Assembly: GCF_022829285.1 (NCBI RefSeq)
Contig: NZ_JAKSYI010000069.1
Span: 186,001 to 250,000 of the forward strand
Direction: 5' to 3'
Origin: Methylobacterium sp. J-078
GTDB taxonomy: Bacteria > Pseudomonadota > Alphaproteobacteria > Rhizobiales > Beijerinckiaceae
DNA length: 64,000 nucleotides
The translations under genes and the position numbers were made by a program. Each line of letters opens with the position of its first letter. Positions within the stretch are counted from its first letter, which is position 1. This document shows, one piece after another, positions 1-8,393 of this stretch. The notes beneath the pieces were generated by a model that ran no database searches, had not been told where the DNA came from, and saw only the letters and a list, made by a program, of their open reading frames with translations.

Positions 1-793
1 CGCCCGCGATGGACGCGACCGCCTCCTCCAGGGCCGCCATGAAGGCGGCGTGGACGGTCGGATTGGCCTCCACGAAGGCGGCGGAAGCCCAGACCACGTT
101 GAAGGTCGAGGGACCGCCGAGCACGTCGAAGGTGTTCAGGATCGTCCGGATGCCGGGCCGGCGCAGCTCCAGTTCCTGGATCGGCGCGGCGGTGAAATGC
201 GCGCTCACCTCCTGGCCCGCCAGGAGGGCCGCCATGCCGTCCGGATGCGACAGGGTCACGGTCAGGCGGTCGAGATCGTTCCGCCGGGCCTCCCCGAGTT
301 CCTTCTCGGCCGCCATCTGCAGGAACATGGCCTGGACCGAGACCTTCACGGCGGGCAGGGCGATCTTATCCCGGTCGGTGAAATCGGCGAGCGACCGAAT
401 GCGGTCCACGTTCGTGTTCATGAGGAGCGGCATGGCGTTCATCGCCGCCACACCCTTCACCGCCATGCCGGTCCCATCGGTCTTCGACCAGAGCAGGACG
501 AGGGGCGGCACGCCACCGGCCACGAACTGGACCGAGCCGGACAGGAGCGCGTCGTTCATCGCAGCCCCGCCCGCGAGAGTGACGAAGCGGGCGCCGAGGC
601 CGGGCAGGCCCTTCGCCGCCGCGTGCTTCCGGAGCAGACCCTGTTCTTCCATGATCATCAACGGCAAGTGCCCCAGGCTCGGCTGGCGCGCGACGACGAC
701 CTCCTGCACCTCGGCGCGTGCGGGCCGCAGGCCGCCGAGGAGGGGCAGGCCCGCGCCGAGCAGCCCCCCGGCCAGAACGTCGCGTCGGCGCAT
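1..793 (-). CDS. NitT/TauT-type ABC transporter substrate-binding protein (3' end off window)
   Basis: Periplasmic binding protein of the sulfonate/nitrate/taurine (SsuA/TauA-like) family, cut by the left window edge after about 264 codons. I read it on the minus strand from the ATG at 793. The N-terminus starts MRRRDVLAGG, a twin-arginine-like signal followed by a hydrophobic stretch and a possible ARA cleavage site near residue 27. The body follows the second binding protein at 7293-8312 closely (shared LLSG, VKGVAAMNAMPL, DKIALP, LQMAAEK, FDVLGGP and VWAS blocks), so the two are paralogues. It is the last visible gene of the minus-strand operon, 40 nt after the ThDP enzyme. The ATPase and permease would have to lie further left. 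The ligand cannot be told from sequence. Confidence 0.8.
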   Translation of the reverse strand, partial: MRRRDVLAGGLLGAGLPLLGGLRPARAEVQEVVVARQPSLGHLPLMIMEEQGLLRKHAAAKGLPGLGARFVTLAGGAAMNDALLSGSVQFVAGGVPPLVLLWSKTDGTGMAVKGVAAMNAMPLLMNTNVDRIRSLADFTDRDKIALPAVKVSVQAMFLQMAAEKELGEARRNDLDRLTVTLSHPDGMAALLAGQEVSAHFTAAPIQELELRRPGIRTILNTFDVLGGPSTFNVVWASAAFVEANPTVHAAFMAALEEAVASIAG

Positions 794-833
794 GTGAACC
801 TCCCTGGGTCGAAACCGTGGTGGGGATGTGCAG

Positions 834-2462
834 TCAGCCCGCTTTCGGCCGGCGGATGACGGGGGCCGGCACGCTCTCGATCAGCACGTTGAGGCAGGCC
901 GGGAGGCCGCTGGCATGGGCCTCCTCCAGGGCCTGCGGCAGATCCTCGGCCCGGGTGACGAGGGCGCCGTGGCCGCCGAGCGCCGTCACGACACGATCGT
1001 AGCGCGAACTCAGCAGGTCGCAGTGGCGCGCCCGCTCCGGCCCGTAGTTGCGGAGCTGGATCTGGTACTCGGCGTTCCAGCGGGCGTCGTTGCCCACCAC
1101 CGCGATGAAGGGCAGGCCGTAGCGCACGGCGGTGTCGAACTCGGCCATGTGGAAGCCGAAGGTGCCGTCCCCCAGGATCGCCACGATGGGTACCGCTGGG
1201 TCGTGGAGCCGGGCCGCCAGGGCGAAGGGCAGCGACGCGCCGATGGTGCCCGAGACACCGTTGATGAGACGTCGGGACGCCTGCACCAGGGCCTGGGGCC
1301 ATTGTCCGATCTCGCCGCCGTCACAGATCAGGGTGCCACCGGGATGCTGGTCGAGGAAGGCGGCGACGCCGCGGCACAGCTCGACCGGGTGGAGGCGGCC
1401 CTCCGCGCCGCGCCGATCATCCCAGTCCGGGGGGCGGTATGCCACCGCCGCCCGCACGGCGGCGTGCCAGTCGGTCCGGTCGCCAGGGCGGCGGGTGTCG
1501 AAGTATCGGGCGAGGGCCGCGAGTGTCGGCAGTGCATCGGCCGTGCCCGAGACCGAGAGGCGGGCCGGATCGACCCGCGCGGCAAGCGCGGGATCGGGGT
1601 CGACGATGACGAAGCGGCAGTCCGGCGCCACCGCAGGCGCCTCGCCGAACTTCAGGGTGAAGTCGAGGGGCTTGCCGACGAGCACGAGGCAGTCGGCCTG
1701 GGCCAGCACCTCGGCGAAGGCGCCGAGGCTCGGATCGTTGAGGCCGCGCGGGCTCTCCATGCCGAGGACGGGCACGCCCGAGGCCGCCTCCAGCGCAGGC
1801 ATCCGGGCGCGGCCCTCGGTGCCGCAGGCGACCGGGCCGCACAGGATCAGAGGGCGCCGCGCCCGGCCGAGCTCCACCGCCACGGCCTCGACGAGGTTGG
1901 CGCCGGGCTCTTCGATCCGCGGCGTGGCGTCGGGAGGAGGCGACGGTACGGCCGAAGCGGGCGCCTCCAGGAGATCGACCGGGAGGCTCAAGTGGACGGG
2001 CCCCGGCCGGCCCTCCCGGGCGAGGCGCATGGCCCGGGCGACGTCGTCGGCGAGCGTCTCGACGGAGGCGGCTGTCCACGAGGCTTTGGTCATCGGGCGG
2101 GCGATGTCGGCCTGGGCGAGTTCCTGGAACGCGCCGCGCCCGATTTCGGACAGGCCGGCATGGCCGGAGAGGAGGAGGACCGGGCTTTCGGCGGCGAGCG
2201 CCGTGAACAGGGCGGCGGCGCCGTTCGTCTGCCCCTGGCCGCCGGTGACCAGGGCGACTCCGACCTCGCCGGTCAGGCGCCCCCAGGCATCGGCCATGTG
2301 CACGCAGGCGGCCTCCTGGCGGACATGCACCACCGCGATGTTCGTGCCCAGCAGGGCATCGAAGATCGGCATGATGTGGTTGCCCGACAGGGTGAAGATG
2401 CGGCGGACGCCGAGGCGCTCCAGGGTCTCGACGACGATGTCGGCTCCGCGCGGCTGGCCCAT
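834..2462 (-). CDS. ThDP-dependent enzyme, acetolactate synthase/decarboxylase family
   Basis: 542-aa thiamine diphosphate enzyme of the IlvB/oxalyl-CoA decarboxylase/sulfopyruvate decarboxylase superfamily. The N-terminal PYR domain carries the activating Glu at about residue 50 (HVRQEAA). The central domain is the FAD/CoA-like fold. The C-terminal PP domain has the Mg-ThDP motif GDGTF near residue 431 and the matching Asn at about 458. It differs from the genuine IlvB at 38600: it lacks the AHAS-type C-terminus and has no small subunit beside it, so branched-chain synthesis is unlikely. It is in the same operon as the Sdh/Frd-like and fumarase genes, which suggests a role on a 2-oxo acid or CoA ester made from the imported substrate. 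The exact reaction is unknown. Confidence 0.8.
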   Translation of the reverse strand: MGQPRGADIVVETLERLGVRRIFTLSGNHIMPIFDALLGTNIAVVHVRQEAACVHMADAWGRLTGEVGVALVTGGQGQTNGAAALFTALAAESPVLLLSGHAGLSEIGRGAFQELAQADIARPMTKASWTAASVETLADDVARAMRLAREGRPGPVHLSLPVDLLEAPASAVPSPPPDATPRIEEPGANLVEAVAVELGRARRPLILCGPVACGTEGRARMPALEAASGVPVLGMESPRGLNDPSLGAFAEVLAQADCLVLVGKPLDFTLKFGEAPAVAPDCRFVIVDPDPALAARVDPARLSVSGTADALPTLAALARYFDTRRPGDRTDWHAAVRAAVAYRPPDWDDRRGAEGRLHPVELCRGVAAFLDQHPGGTLICDGGEIGQWPQALVQASRRLINGVSGTIGASLPFALAARLHDPAVPIVAILGDGTFGFHMAEFDTAVRYGLPFIAVVGNDARWNAEYQIQLRNYGPERARHCDLLSSRYDRVVTALGGHGALVTRAEDLPQALEEAHASGLPACLNVLIESVPAPVIRRPKAG

Positions 2463-2503
2463 GGCGTTCGTCCCTCAAGATCCGGCGTAGGGGGAAAGCG
2501 GCC

Positions 2504-4234
2504 TCAGGCCGCCGCGTCGAGGAGGGATTCGCCGGGCCGCACATGCGTGAAGGCGACGGGCTCCAGGGAGACGTCGAGGCCGTCCGCTCCCTGGCGCACC
2601 ACGGTGTAGTGCGAGGTGGCGAGATCCGAAGCGTCGGGGAAGTCCTCGCGGAAATGCGCTCCGCGGCTGTCGGTGCGGGCCAGCGCCGCGGCCTGGATCG
2701 ACCGGCTGACGAGGACGAGGTTCTCGAGGTTGAGCCGGTCCATCCAGGTGAGGTTGTAGCGGCGGTCGCCGTCGGGGATGCCCGCCTCCGTCACCGCAGC
2801 CGCGAGGGCGTCGAGGCGCTCGCCGGCCCGCGCCAGCCCGGCCGCGTCGCGCAGGATGCCGACATCGTCCCACATGCTCGCGTAGAGGGCCTCCCGGATC
2901 GCTCCGAGGTCCCCGGCCGGGCGCCCCAGGGGGCCGTAGGCGCGGGCGAGCCCCGCCTCCACCGCGTGAGGATCGGGCTCGGCCAGATGCCTCACACCCC
3001 GAATGTCGCGGGCCATGGCGGCGCCGGCGAGCCCTCCGAACACCGTCGAGTTGGCGACGCCGTTGCCGCCGAGGCGGTTGGCCCCGTGCACCCCGCCGGT
3101 ATCCTCCCCGGCCGCGTAGAGGCGCGGCAGCTCGGTGCCGCATCCGGGGCGGAAGGCGACGCCGCCCATCATGTAATGGGCGGTGGGGATGACCTCGACC
3201 CGGCCCCCGGCGAGGTCGAAGCCGCAATCGGCGCAGCGCTCGACCATGCCCTTGAACTTGCGCCGCACGTCCTCGGGTCCGAGATGGCTCATCTGGATGT
3301 AGACCCCGCCATGCGGGGTGGCGTGGCCCTCGCGGATGCGCCGCATGATCGAGCGGCTCACCACGTCGCGCGTCGCCCGCTCCGCGCGCGGGTCGTAGTG
3401 GTGCATGAAGCGCTCGCCCGAGGCATCGAGCAGGTAGCCGCCCGCGCCCCGCAGGCCCTCCTCCAGTACCGTGCCGGTCATCCGGGTGCCGGCCCCCGCC
3501 AGCAGGCCGGTGGGATGGAACTGGACCATCTCCATGTCGCGCAAGGGGAGCCCGACGCGGAGCGCCATGGCGAGCCCGTCGCAGGTCTTATCGCCCGAGG
3601 GCGTGTGGAACTTGTACATCGTCGGGCCGCCGCCCGTGGCGAGCAGGGTCGCCCTGGCGCGGACCAGGACCGGGATCCCGGTCCGCATGTCGACCATCAG
3701 CACGCCGGCGAGGCCGCTTCCGTCGGCGGCCGGAATCAATTCGAGGGCGCGGTGATCCTCCAGGCGCCGGACGTCGCGGCGCCAGACCTGCTCGGACAGG
3801 CGGTTGACGATCTCGATACCGGTGAGGTCGCCCTTGTGCACGGTGCGGTCGAAGGTCTGGCCGGCGAAGGCCTTCTGGTGGACGCTGCCGTCGGGGTTGC
3901 GGTCGAAGAAACAGCCGAGCTCTGTTTCCAGCTCGCGGATGCGGACCTGCGCCTCCGTGACCAGGGTCCAGGCCAGCTCCTGGTTGTTGAGCCACTTGCC
4001 GCCCTCGATCGTGTCCATGAAGTGGCGCTCGACCGAATCGCCCGGGGCGAGGGCAACGTTGTAGCCGCCCTGGACCATGCGGGTGCAGCCGCACTTGCCG
4101 AGCAATCCCTTGACCGCGATGGTGACCTCGAGCTCGGGCGCGGTCTTCTTGGCGTGGAGGGCCGCGAACAGGCCCGCCCCGCCGGAGCCGAGGATCAGGA
4201 TGTCCGTCTCGACCATCGTCAGGCTGGCGTGCAT
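2504..4234 (-). CDS. Succinate dehydrogenase/fumarate reductase-like flavoprotein subunit, non-covalent FAD type
   Basis: 576-aa FAD subunit of the SdhA/FrdA family. Visible are the Rossmann motif GSGGAG (residues 16-21), QFHPTG, the active-site block EEGLRGAGGYLLD with the catalytic Arg, PTAHYMMGG, and GANRLGGNG near the C-terminal FAD/substrate site. In classical SdhA/FrdA an SHTVAAQGG-type segment carries the His that covalently binds FAD. Here the aligned segment is CGCTRMVQGG and the His position is Cys50, so FAD is probably bound non-covalently. Known His mutants of this family keep fumarate reduction but largely lose succinate oxidation, so a reductase role is possible (inference). The ATG overlaps the fumarase beta stop in a TGATG junction, which supports translational coupling. 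Confidence 0.85.
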   Translation of the reverse strand: MHASLTMVETDILILGSGGAGLFAALHAKKTAPELEVTIAVKGLLGKCGCTRMVQGGYNVALAPGDSVERHFMDTIEGGKWLNNQELAWTLVTEAQVRIRELETELGCFFDRNPDGSVHQKAFAGQTFDRTVHKGDLTGIEIVNRLSEQVWRRDVRRLEDHRALELIPAADGSGLAGVLMVDMRTGIPVLVRARATLLATGGGPTMYKFHTPSGDKTCDGLAMALRVGLPLRDMEMVQFHPTGLLAGAGTRMTGTVLEEGLRGAGGYLLDASGERFMHHYDPRAERATRDVVSRSIMRRIREGHATPHGGVYIQMSHLGPEDVRRKFKGMVERCADCGFDLAGGRVEVIPTAHYMMGGVAFRPGCGTELPRLYAAGEDTGGVHGANRLGGNGVANSTVFGGLAGAAMARDIRGVRHLAEPDPHAVEAGLARAYGPLGRPAGDLGAIREALYASMWDDVGILRDAAGLARAGERLDALAAAVTEAGIPDGDRRYNLTWMDRLNLENLVLVSRSIQAAALARTDSRGAHFREDFPDASDLATSHYTVVRQGADGLDVSLEPVAFTHVRPGESLLDAAA

Positions 4235-4839
4235 CAGACGGCTCCCAGGCTCTCGATGATGGCGTCGCGCCGGCTGGCGACGTCGCGCTGGACGTCGGCG
4301 AAGAGCGAACCGCCGTGAGAATCCATGCCGACGAGGAGCGGGCCGAAATCGTGGATCGCGAACTTCCACAGGCTCTCGGGGTGGAGGTCGTCGAGGTCGA
4401 TGTCCTCGATCCGCTCGATCCAGGTGGTCTCCAGGGCAGCGGCGCCGCCGACGATGGCGAGGTAGGCGCCGCCGTGCTCGGCGAAGGCCGCGAGGGTGAG
4501 GGGGCCCATGCCGCCCTTGCCGACGATGAGGCGCACGCCCTCGCGGCGCATCAGCGCGTCGGTGAAGCGCTCCATCCGCATGGAGGTGGTGGTGCCGATG
4601 CAGAACGGCGCGTAGCCGACGGGGGCGTCCGCCGAGACCGGCACCCGGTGGACGTTGGGCGCGGTGTGGATCACGGCGTGGCCGGTCAGATCGAGATGCG
4701 TCCGGCGCTCCCGGTCAAACATGTGGATCAGGGTGGCGTCGCGGATGCCGAACAGGGTTTTCCGCAGGGTGACGGTGTCGCCGACCTTCAGGGCGCGGAC
4801 CTGCGCCGCGTCGATCGGCATGTCGAGAACGTGGTGCAT
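4234..4839 (-). CDS. Class I fumarate hydratase-like, beta (C-terminal) subunit
   Basis: 201-aa beta subunit of two-subunit class I hydro-lyases (FumA/B C-terminal domain, TtdB-like). It starts MHHVLDMPID at 4839, preceded by GGGAGG. It contains the family blocks GDTVTLRKTLFGIRDAT, HAVIHTAPNV, GYAPFCIGTTTSMRM and GKGGMGPLTL. Together with the alpha subunit just upstream it should form a [4Fe-4S] dehydratase for fumarate/malate, L-tartrate or mesaconate; the family is broad and sequence alone does not pick one. Length matches TtdB-type subunits of about 200 aa. Its stop overlaps the flavoprotein start by one base. The flavoprotein beside it could interconvert fumarate and succinate. Confidence 0.85.
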   Translation of the reverse strand: MHHVLDMPIDAAQVRALKVGDTVTLRKTLFGIRDATLIHMFDRERRTHLDLTGHAVIHTAPNVHRVPVSADAPVGYAPFCIGTTTSMRMERFTDALMRREGVRLIVGKGGMGPLTLAAFAEHGGAYLAIVGGAAALETTWIERIEDIDLDDLHPESLWKFAIHDFGPLLVGMDSHGGSLFADVQRDVASRRDAIIESLGAV

Positions 4840-4880
4840 GGCGCGGCCCTCCCGGCGGTGGCGTCGATACGGCGTTCGGA

Positions 4881-5753
4881 TCAGTCGAAGGCGATACCGC
4901 CGGGGGTGAAGGTCGCCTTGGCCCGGCGGGCCGAGTGGCACTGGATGTTCACCGCCACCGGGTTCTGGGTGATGTGCGTCGCGGCGATCTCCACATGGAC
5001 GGCGAAGCTGGTGGAGCGCCCGCCGAGTCCCTGGGGGCCGATGCCGAGCTCGTTGACGGCGCGCGACAGCTCCGCCTCGATCCGGGCGCCCTCCGGGTCG
5101 GAGCAGGCCGAGCGCAGCTTGCGCGTGGCCGCCACCTTGGCGAGGTGCATGCACAGGTCCGAGGTGCCGCCGATGCCGACGCCCACGATGGTCGGCGGGC
5201 AGACGCGGCCGCCGAGTTCGATCACCCGGTCGATGACGAAGCGCTTGACCGCGTTGATGCCGTCGGAGGGCAGGAGCATCTGAAGAAACGAGCCGTTCTC
5301 CGAGCCCGAGCCCTTCGGAATCATCTCGACCGACACGGTCTCGGGCCGATCGTCGAAATCCACGTGGATGATCGGCACGCGGATGCCGCAGGAGGTCTGC
5401 TCGTTCACACGCGTGATCGGGTGGACCACCGAGGAGCGCAGGGAGTGCTCGGTGGTGGCGCGGGCGCAGCCGCACCGGATGGCGGCCTTGAGGTCGGCGC
5501 CGTCGAAGCGCACGTCGCGCCCGATCGTCACGTTGTAGATCGGGATGCCGGTGTCCTGGCACAGGATGTTCTTGGTGCGCTCGGCCACCGCGATGTTCTC
5601 GACCATGGTGCCGAGGATCGCCCGGCCGGTGGCGCTGGTCTCCTCCCGCGCGAGATCGGCAAAGCCCGCCTTGATGTCCGGGGGCAGCAGCTTCAGGGCG
5701 CGGACGTAGAGGTCCCTGCACACCACTTCGACTTCGGTGAGGTCGAGGTCCAT
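4881..5753 (-). CDS. Class I fumarate hydratase-like, alpha (N-terminal) subunit
   Basis: 290-aa alpha subunit of a class I iron-sulfur hydro-lyase (FumA N-terminal domain, TtdA-like). The three Cys expected to hold the [4Fe-4S] cluster are present: C65 in LCQDTG, C185 in GRVCPP and C272 in NIQCHSARR, matching C105, C224 and C318 of E. coli FumA by motif. The start is the ATG at 5753, preceded by AAGGAG at good spacing; a longer open frame upstream is low-complexity and lacks homology. The gene lies 47 nt after the membrane-anchor gene and 41 nt before the beta subunit. Oxygen-sensitive, cytoplasmic enzyme by family. Confidence 0.87.
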   Translation of the reverse strand: MDLDLTEVEVVCRDLYVRALKLLPPDIKAGFADLAREETSATGRAILGTMVENIAVAERTKNILCQDTGIPIYNVTIGRDVRFDGADLKAAIRCGCARATTEHSLRSSVVHPITRVNEQTSCGIRVPIIHVDFDDRPETVSVEMIPKGSGSENGSFLQMLLPSDGINAVKRFVIDRVIELGGRVCPPTIVGVGIGGTSDLCMHLAKVAATRKLRSACSDPEGARIEAELSRAVNELGIGPQGLGGRSTSFAVHVEIAATHITQNPVAVNIQCHSARRAKATFTPGGIAFD

Positions 5754-5800
5754 GCCGGTCTCCTTGAATGAGGGTTGGAGGGCGTTGCGTCCGGGCGGAG

Positions 5801-6181
5801 TCAGGCGCCGCCGAGGAGGAACAGGAGCCCCACAGCCAGGCTGACCGCCACGCAGACCGAGACGATGAGTGCCGTATGCTCGTGGGTGGCGAACCACTCG
5901 AGGGCGAGCACGCGCAACCCGAGGACGAGGTGCAGGGCGAGCGCGCTGACGAGGCCCCATTCGGCCATGCGCACGAAGCCGTTATGGGTCAGCCCGAGGA
6001 AGCTCTCGAAACGATCTGCTCCCTGAAGCGCAGTCCCGAGGGCGATGAAGTGCATCGGCAGGAACAGGGCCAGGGCGACCCCCGAGAGGCGATGCAGCAA
6101 AGCGGCGGCGAAGCCCGCGCGCAGACGGGCCGCCTGGAGGGCGCCACGCCGGGGGAGGGCGGTCTGCGTCCCGGCGCTCAT
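5801..6181 (-). CDS. Succinate dehydrogenase/fumarate reductase cytochrome b (SdhC-like) anchor
   Basis: 126-aa integral membrane subunit with three predicted hydrophobic helices. It carries the SdhC signature HRLSGVALA near residue 30 and a second block HLVLGLRVLALEW around residue 100, where a His can ligate heme b. It anchors the flavoprotein/Fe-S dimer to the cytoplasmic membrane and passes electrons to or from quinone. Its ATG (6181) overlaps the stop of the other anchor gene by 4 nt. The companion protein 6178-6507 has the same H-x3-GLR-x2-L-x-EW pattern, so the two anchors look like an old duplication. Confidence 0.8.
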   Translation of the reverse strand: MSAGTQTALPRRGALQAARLRAGFAAALLHRLSGVALALFLPMHFIALGTALQGADRFESFLGLTHNGFVRMAEWGLVSALALHLVLGLRVLALEWFATHEHTALIVSVCVAVSLAVGLLFLLGGA

Positions 6182-6507
6182 GCGACGTACACCGCGAGGG
6201 CGGCGTGCAGGCCGAGGACGAGGAGGAGGGCCGCGACGGCGAGCATCGCCCCGTCGAGGGAGCGTCCGCGCCAGGGCGTCCACTCGCGCAGGATGCTGCG
6301 CAGACCGATGGGCGCGTGGATCGCCGCCGCCACGACGAAGACGTTGTAGAACACGAAGAAGGCCAGGTTGCCCTGCGTCCGGCCCAGGATCTCGCCGGCG
6401 GTCAGGCCGCCGCGCACGGCGTACAGGATCGTGCCGAGATGCACCGCCACCGCCACCGCGAGGATCACCGCGGTGCCGCGCTGGGCCACGTAGAGGAGCG
6501 GGCTCAT
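6178..6507 (-). CDS. Succinate dehydrogenase/fumarate reductase membrane anchor (second SdhC/D-like subunit)
   Basis: 109-aa three-helix membrane protein, start MSPLLYVAQRG at 6507. It contains HAPIGLRSILREW, matching the helix II heme/quinone motif of SdhC/SdhD-type subunits. It overlaps the Fe-S subunit stop by 4 nt (ATGA) upstream and the SdhC-like gene by 4 nt downstream, so it belongs to the same complex. Length and three-helix topology fit the small anchors of two-anchor (type A/C-like) complexes. Whether heme is actually bound cannot be seen. Confidence 0.75.
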   Translation of the reverse strand: MSPLLYVAQRGTAVILAVAVAVHLGTILYAVRGGLTAGEILGRTQGNLAFFVFYNVFVVAAAIHAPIGLRSILREWTPWRGRSLDGAMLAVAALLLVLGLHAALAVYVA

Positions 6508-7289
6508 GCCGACCTCCGGAAGTGCCGCGCGCCGAAGCGCTTCAGGGCGGACCGGGAGGTGGCGCGCTTCAGGCCCGCGATGGCGAAGGTCGGCGCCAGA
6601 GCCTTCGGACAATGTTCCGTGCAGCTCATGTGGGTGTGGCAGGACTGGCAGCCCCCATCCCCGGACACGGCCTCCAGCCGCGCGTCCTGCCCTCGGTCGC
6701 GGACGTCGTTGACCAGGGTCCAGGCCCGGTTGAGGGCGGCCGGCCCGAGATAGTCGGGGTTCCAGGTGACCACGTCGCAGGCGGCGTAGCAGACGCCGCA
6801 ATTGATGCACTCGATGCCGGCATCCACCGCGCGACGCTCGGGCGAATCCGGGGCAACCACCGCGAAGTCGTCGAGCGGCGCGGCGCCCGGCTCGAAGGCG
6901 CCGTGGGCGGCCGTCCATTTCTGGAAGAACGGCTCCATGTCGACGGCCAGATCCTTGACCACCGGTAGGTTGCGCAGGGGTTCCAGGGTCAGGCCGTCGT
7001 TCTCCGCCACCGCCGCGACCCGGGTGCGGCAGGTCCAGCGCGGGCGGCCGTTCACCGTCATGGCGCAGGAGCCGCACATGCCGACCCGGCAGGCGAAGCG
7101 GTAGGCCAGGGTCGGGTCCTGCTCGCGCTGGATCTCGGTGACCACGTCGAGGACGGTCTGGGCCGGGCGCCGCGCCACGGTGAAGGCCTGGAATCCATCG
7201 TCCCGCCGGATGCGCACCGTCAGTGTCGCGTACGGCGCGGCTTCGATCGTGGGATCGGCCAGGGACGCGGTGGGAACCGGGGCGTTCAT
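6504..7289 (-). CDS. Succinate dehydrogenase/fumarate reductase-like iron-sulfur subunit
   Basis: 261-aa SdhB/FrdB-type protein. The N-terminal ferredoxin fold has the [2Fe-2S] ligands C67, C72, C75 and C87 (CRVGMCGSC then C). The C-terminal domain has C161-x2-C164-x2-C167-x3-C171 and CHTHMSCTEHCPKALAP (C217, C223, C227) for the [4Fe-4S] and [3Fe-4S] clusters. It relays electrons between the flavoprotein at 2504-4234 and the two membrane anchors that follow. Unusually, the flavoprotein gene is separated from it by the anchors and the fumarase genes. It starts 3 nt after the stop of the upstream binding-protein gene. Confidence 0.88.
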   Translation of the reverse strand: MNAPVPTASLADPTIEAAPYATLTVRIRRDDGFQAFTVARRPAQTVLDVVTEIQREQDPTLAYRFACRVGMCGSCAMTVNGRPRWTCRTRVAAVAENDGLTLEPLRNLPVVKDLAVDMEPFFQKWTAAHGAFEPGAAPLDDFAVVAPDSPERRAVDAGIECINCGVCYAACDVVTWNPDYLGPAALNRAWTLVNDVRDRGQDARLEAVSGDGGCQSCHTHMSCTEHCPKALAPTFAIAGLKRATSRSALKRFGARHFRRSA

Positions 7290-7292
7290 GCC

Positions 7293-8312
7293 TCAGCGCT
7301 CCGCCTTGGCGGCGGCGCCGGGAAAGAACAGCTCGCCCTGATCCGTGGCCTTGGCAGGCACGAGGCCGGCGCGGTTCATGTAGTCGAGATAGGCCAGCAT
7401 GTTCAAGGGCGCGCTGGTCCACTGGGTCTGCGGCGCGCGGATGATCTCGATCGCCTCTGCCTCGGTCAGCCGGGCATTCTCCGCCTTGATCCACAGGGCC
7501 GCCACCTTGGCGGGCTCCGCCTTGATCAGCGCCAAGCTCTCATCGAGGGCGCCCCGGAAAGCCGCGACGATCTTCGGGTTGGCCGTGACGAAGCGGTTGC
7601 TCGCCCAGACGAGGTTGAAGGTGTGGGGGCCGCCCAGCACGTCGTAGCTGTCGAGCACCTTGCGGGCGCGCGAGTCCTTCAGCTCCATTTCCTGGAACGG
7701 CGGCGAGCCGAAATGCGCGGTGATCTCCGAGCGACCGCCGAGCATCGCCGTCTGCGCGTCGGGATGGCCCATCGAGACCGTCAGCGGATCGAGCTTTCCT
7801 TGCTGGCCGGGGCCGAAGGCCTTCTCGGCGGCCATCTGCAGGGTGATGGCCTGGATCGAACTCTTCACCGTCGGCAGGGCGATCTTGTCCTTCTCGGTGA
7901 AGTCCTTGATCGACTTGACTGCCGGATTCACGCTCACCAGCCAGAGCGGCATGGCGTTCAGGGCCGCCACGCCCTTGACCTGCAGGTTGCCCCGGGTGCG
8001 CCCCCAGATCGTCAGCATCGGTCCGACCCCACCGGCGGCGAAATCGAGGTTTCCCGACAACAGGGCCTCGTTCATGCCGGAGCCGCCGGTGAAGCGCAGC
8101 CACTCGGTCTTCAGTTCAAGGCCCTGCTGGCGGGCGTGTTTCTCGAGGAGCTTCTCCTCCTCCATCACGGTGAGCGGCAGGTAGGAGATGCCGAACTGCT
8201 TGGCGAGGCGCACCATCGAGGCCTCCGCCTGGGCGGCGCCCGAGGCAGTCAGTAGGGTCGCCGAGACCAGGGCCGCGGCTCCGCAGAGCCGGATGAGACG
8301 CCCGAGCGCCAT
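7293..8312 (-). CDS. NitT/TauT-type ABC transporter substrate-binding protein
   Basis: 339-aa periplasmic binding protein of the SsuA/TauA/NrtA-like family and first gene of the minus-strand operon. It has a Sec signal peptide with AQA near residue 29, then YLPLTVMEEEKLLEKHA, typical of the first lobe of these proteins. It is a paralogue of the protein at 1-793 (about half of aligned positions look identical by eye). The start ATG at 8312 has GGAGGA just upstream. Two similar binding proteins in one operon could bind related ligands or serve one permease off the window. The ligand is unknown; family members bind sulfonates, nitrate, pyrimidine precursors or aromatic acids. Confidence 0.85.
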   Translation of the reverse strand: MALGRLIRLCGAAALVSATLLTASGAAQAEASMVRLAKQFGISYLPLTVMEEEKLLEKHARQQGLELKTEWLRFTGGSGMNEALLSGNLDFAAGGVGPMLTIWGRTRGNLQVKGVAALNAMPLWLVSVNPAVKSIKDFTEKDKIALPTVKSSIQAITLQMAAEKAFGPGQQGKLDPLTVSMGHPDAQTAMLGGRSEITAHFGSPPFQEMELKDSRARKVLDSYDVLGGPHTFNLVWASNRFVTANPKIVAAFRGALDESLALIKAEPAKVAALWIKAENARLTEAEAIEIIRAPQTQWTSAPLNMLAYLDYMNRAGLVPAKATDQGELFFPGAAAKAER

Positions 8313-8393
8313 GTGTTCCTCCTGCGTAGGCCCGAATTCTCTGGTCCGGTGCCGAGGGCCACGATAGCCTCGTCGCGACCGCTGTCAACGGTC

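Noticed and set aside
828-2609. Long plus-strand open frame of 593 codons
   Set aside because: Antisense shadow of the ThDP enzyme; the minus-strand product has full family motifs while the plus-strand product is Arg/Gly/Ala-rich without homology.
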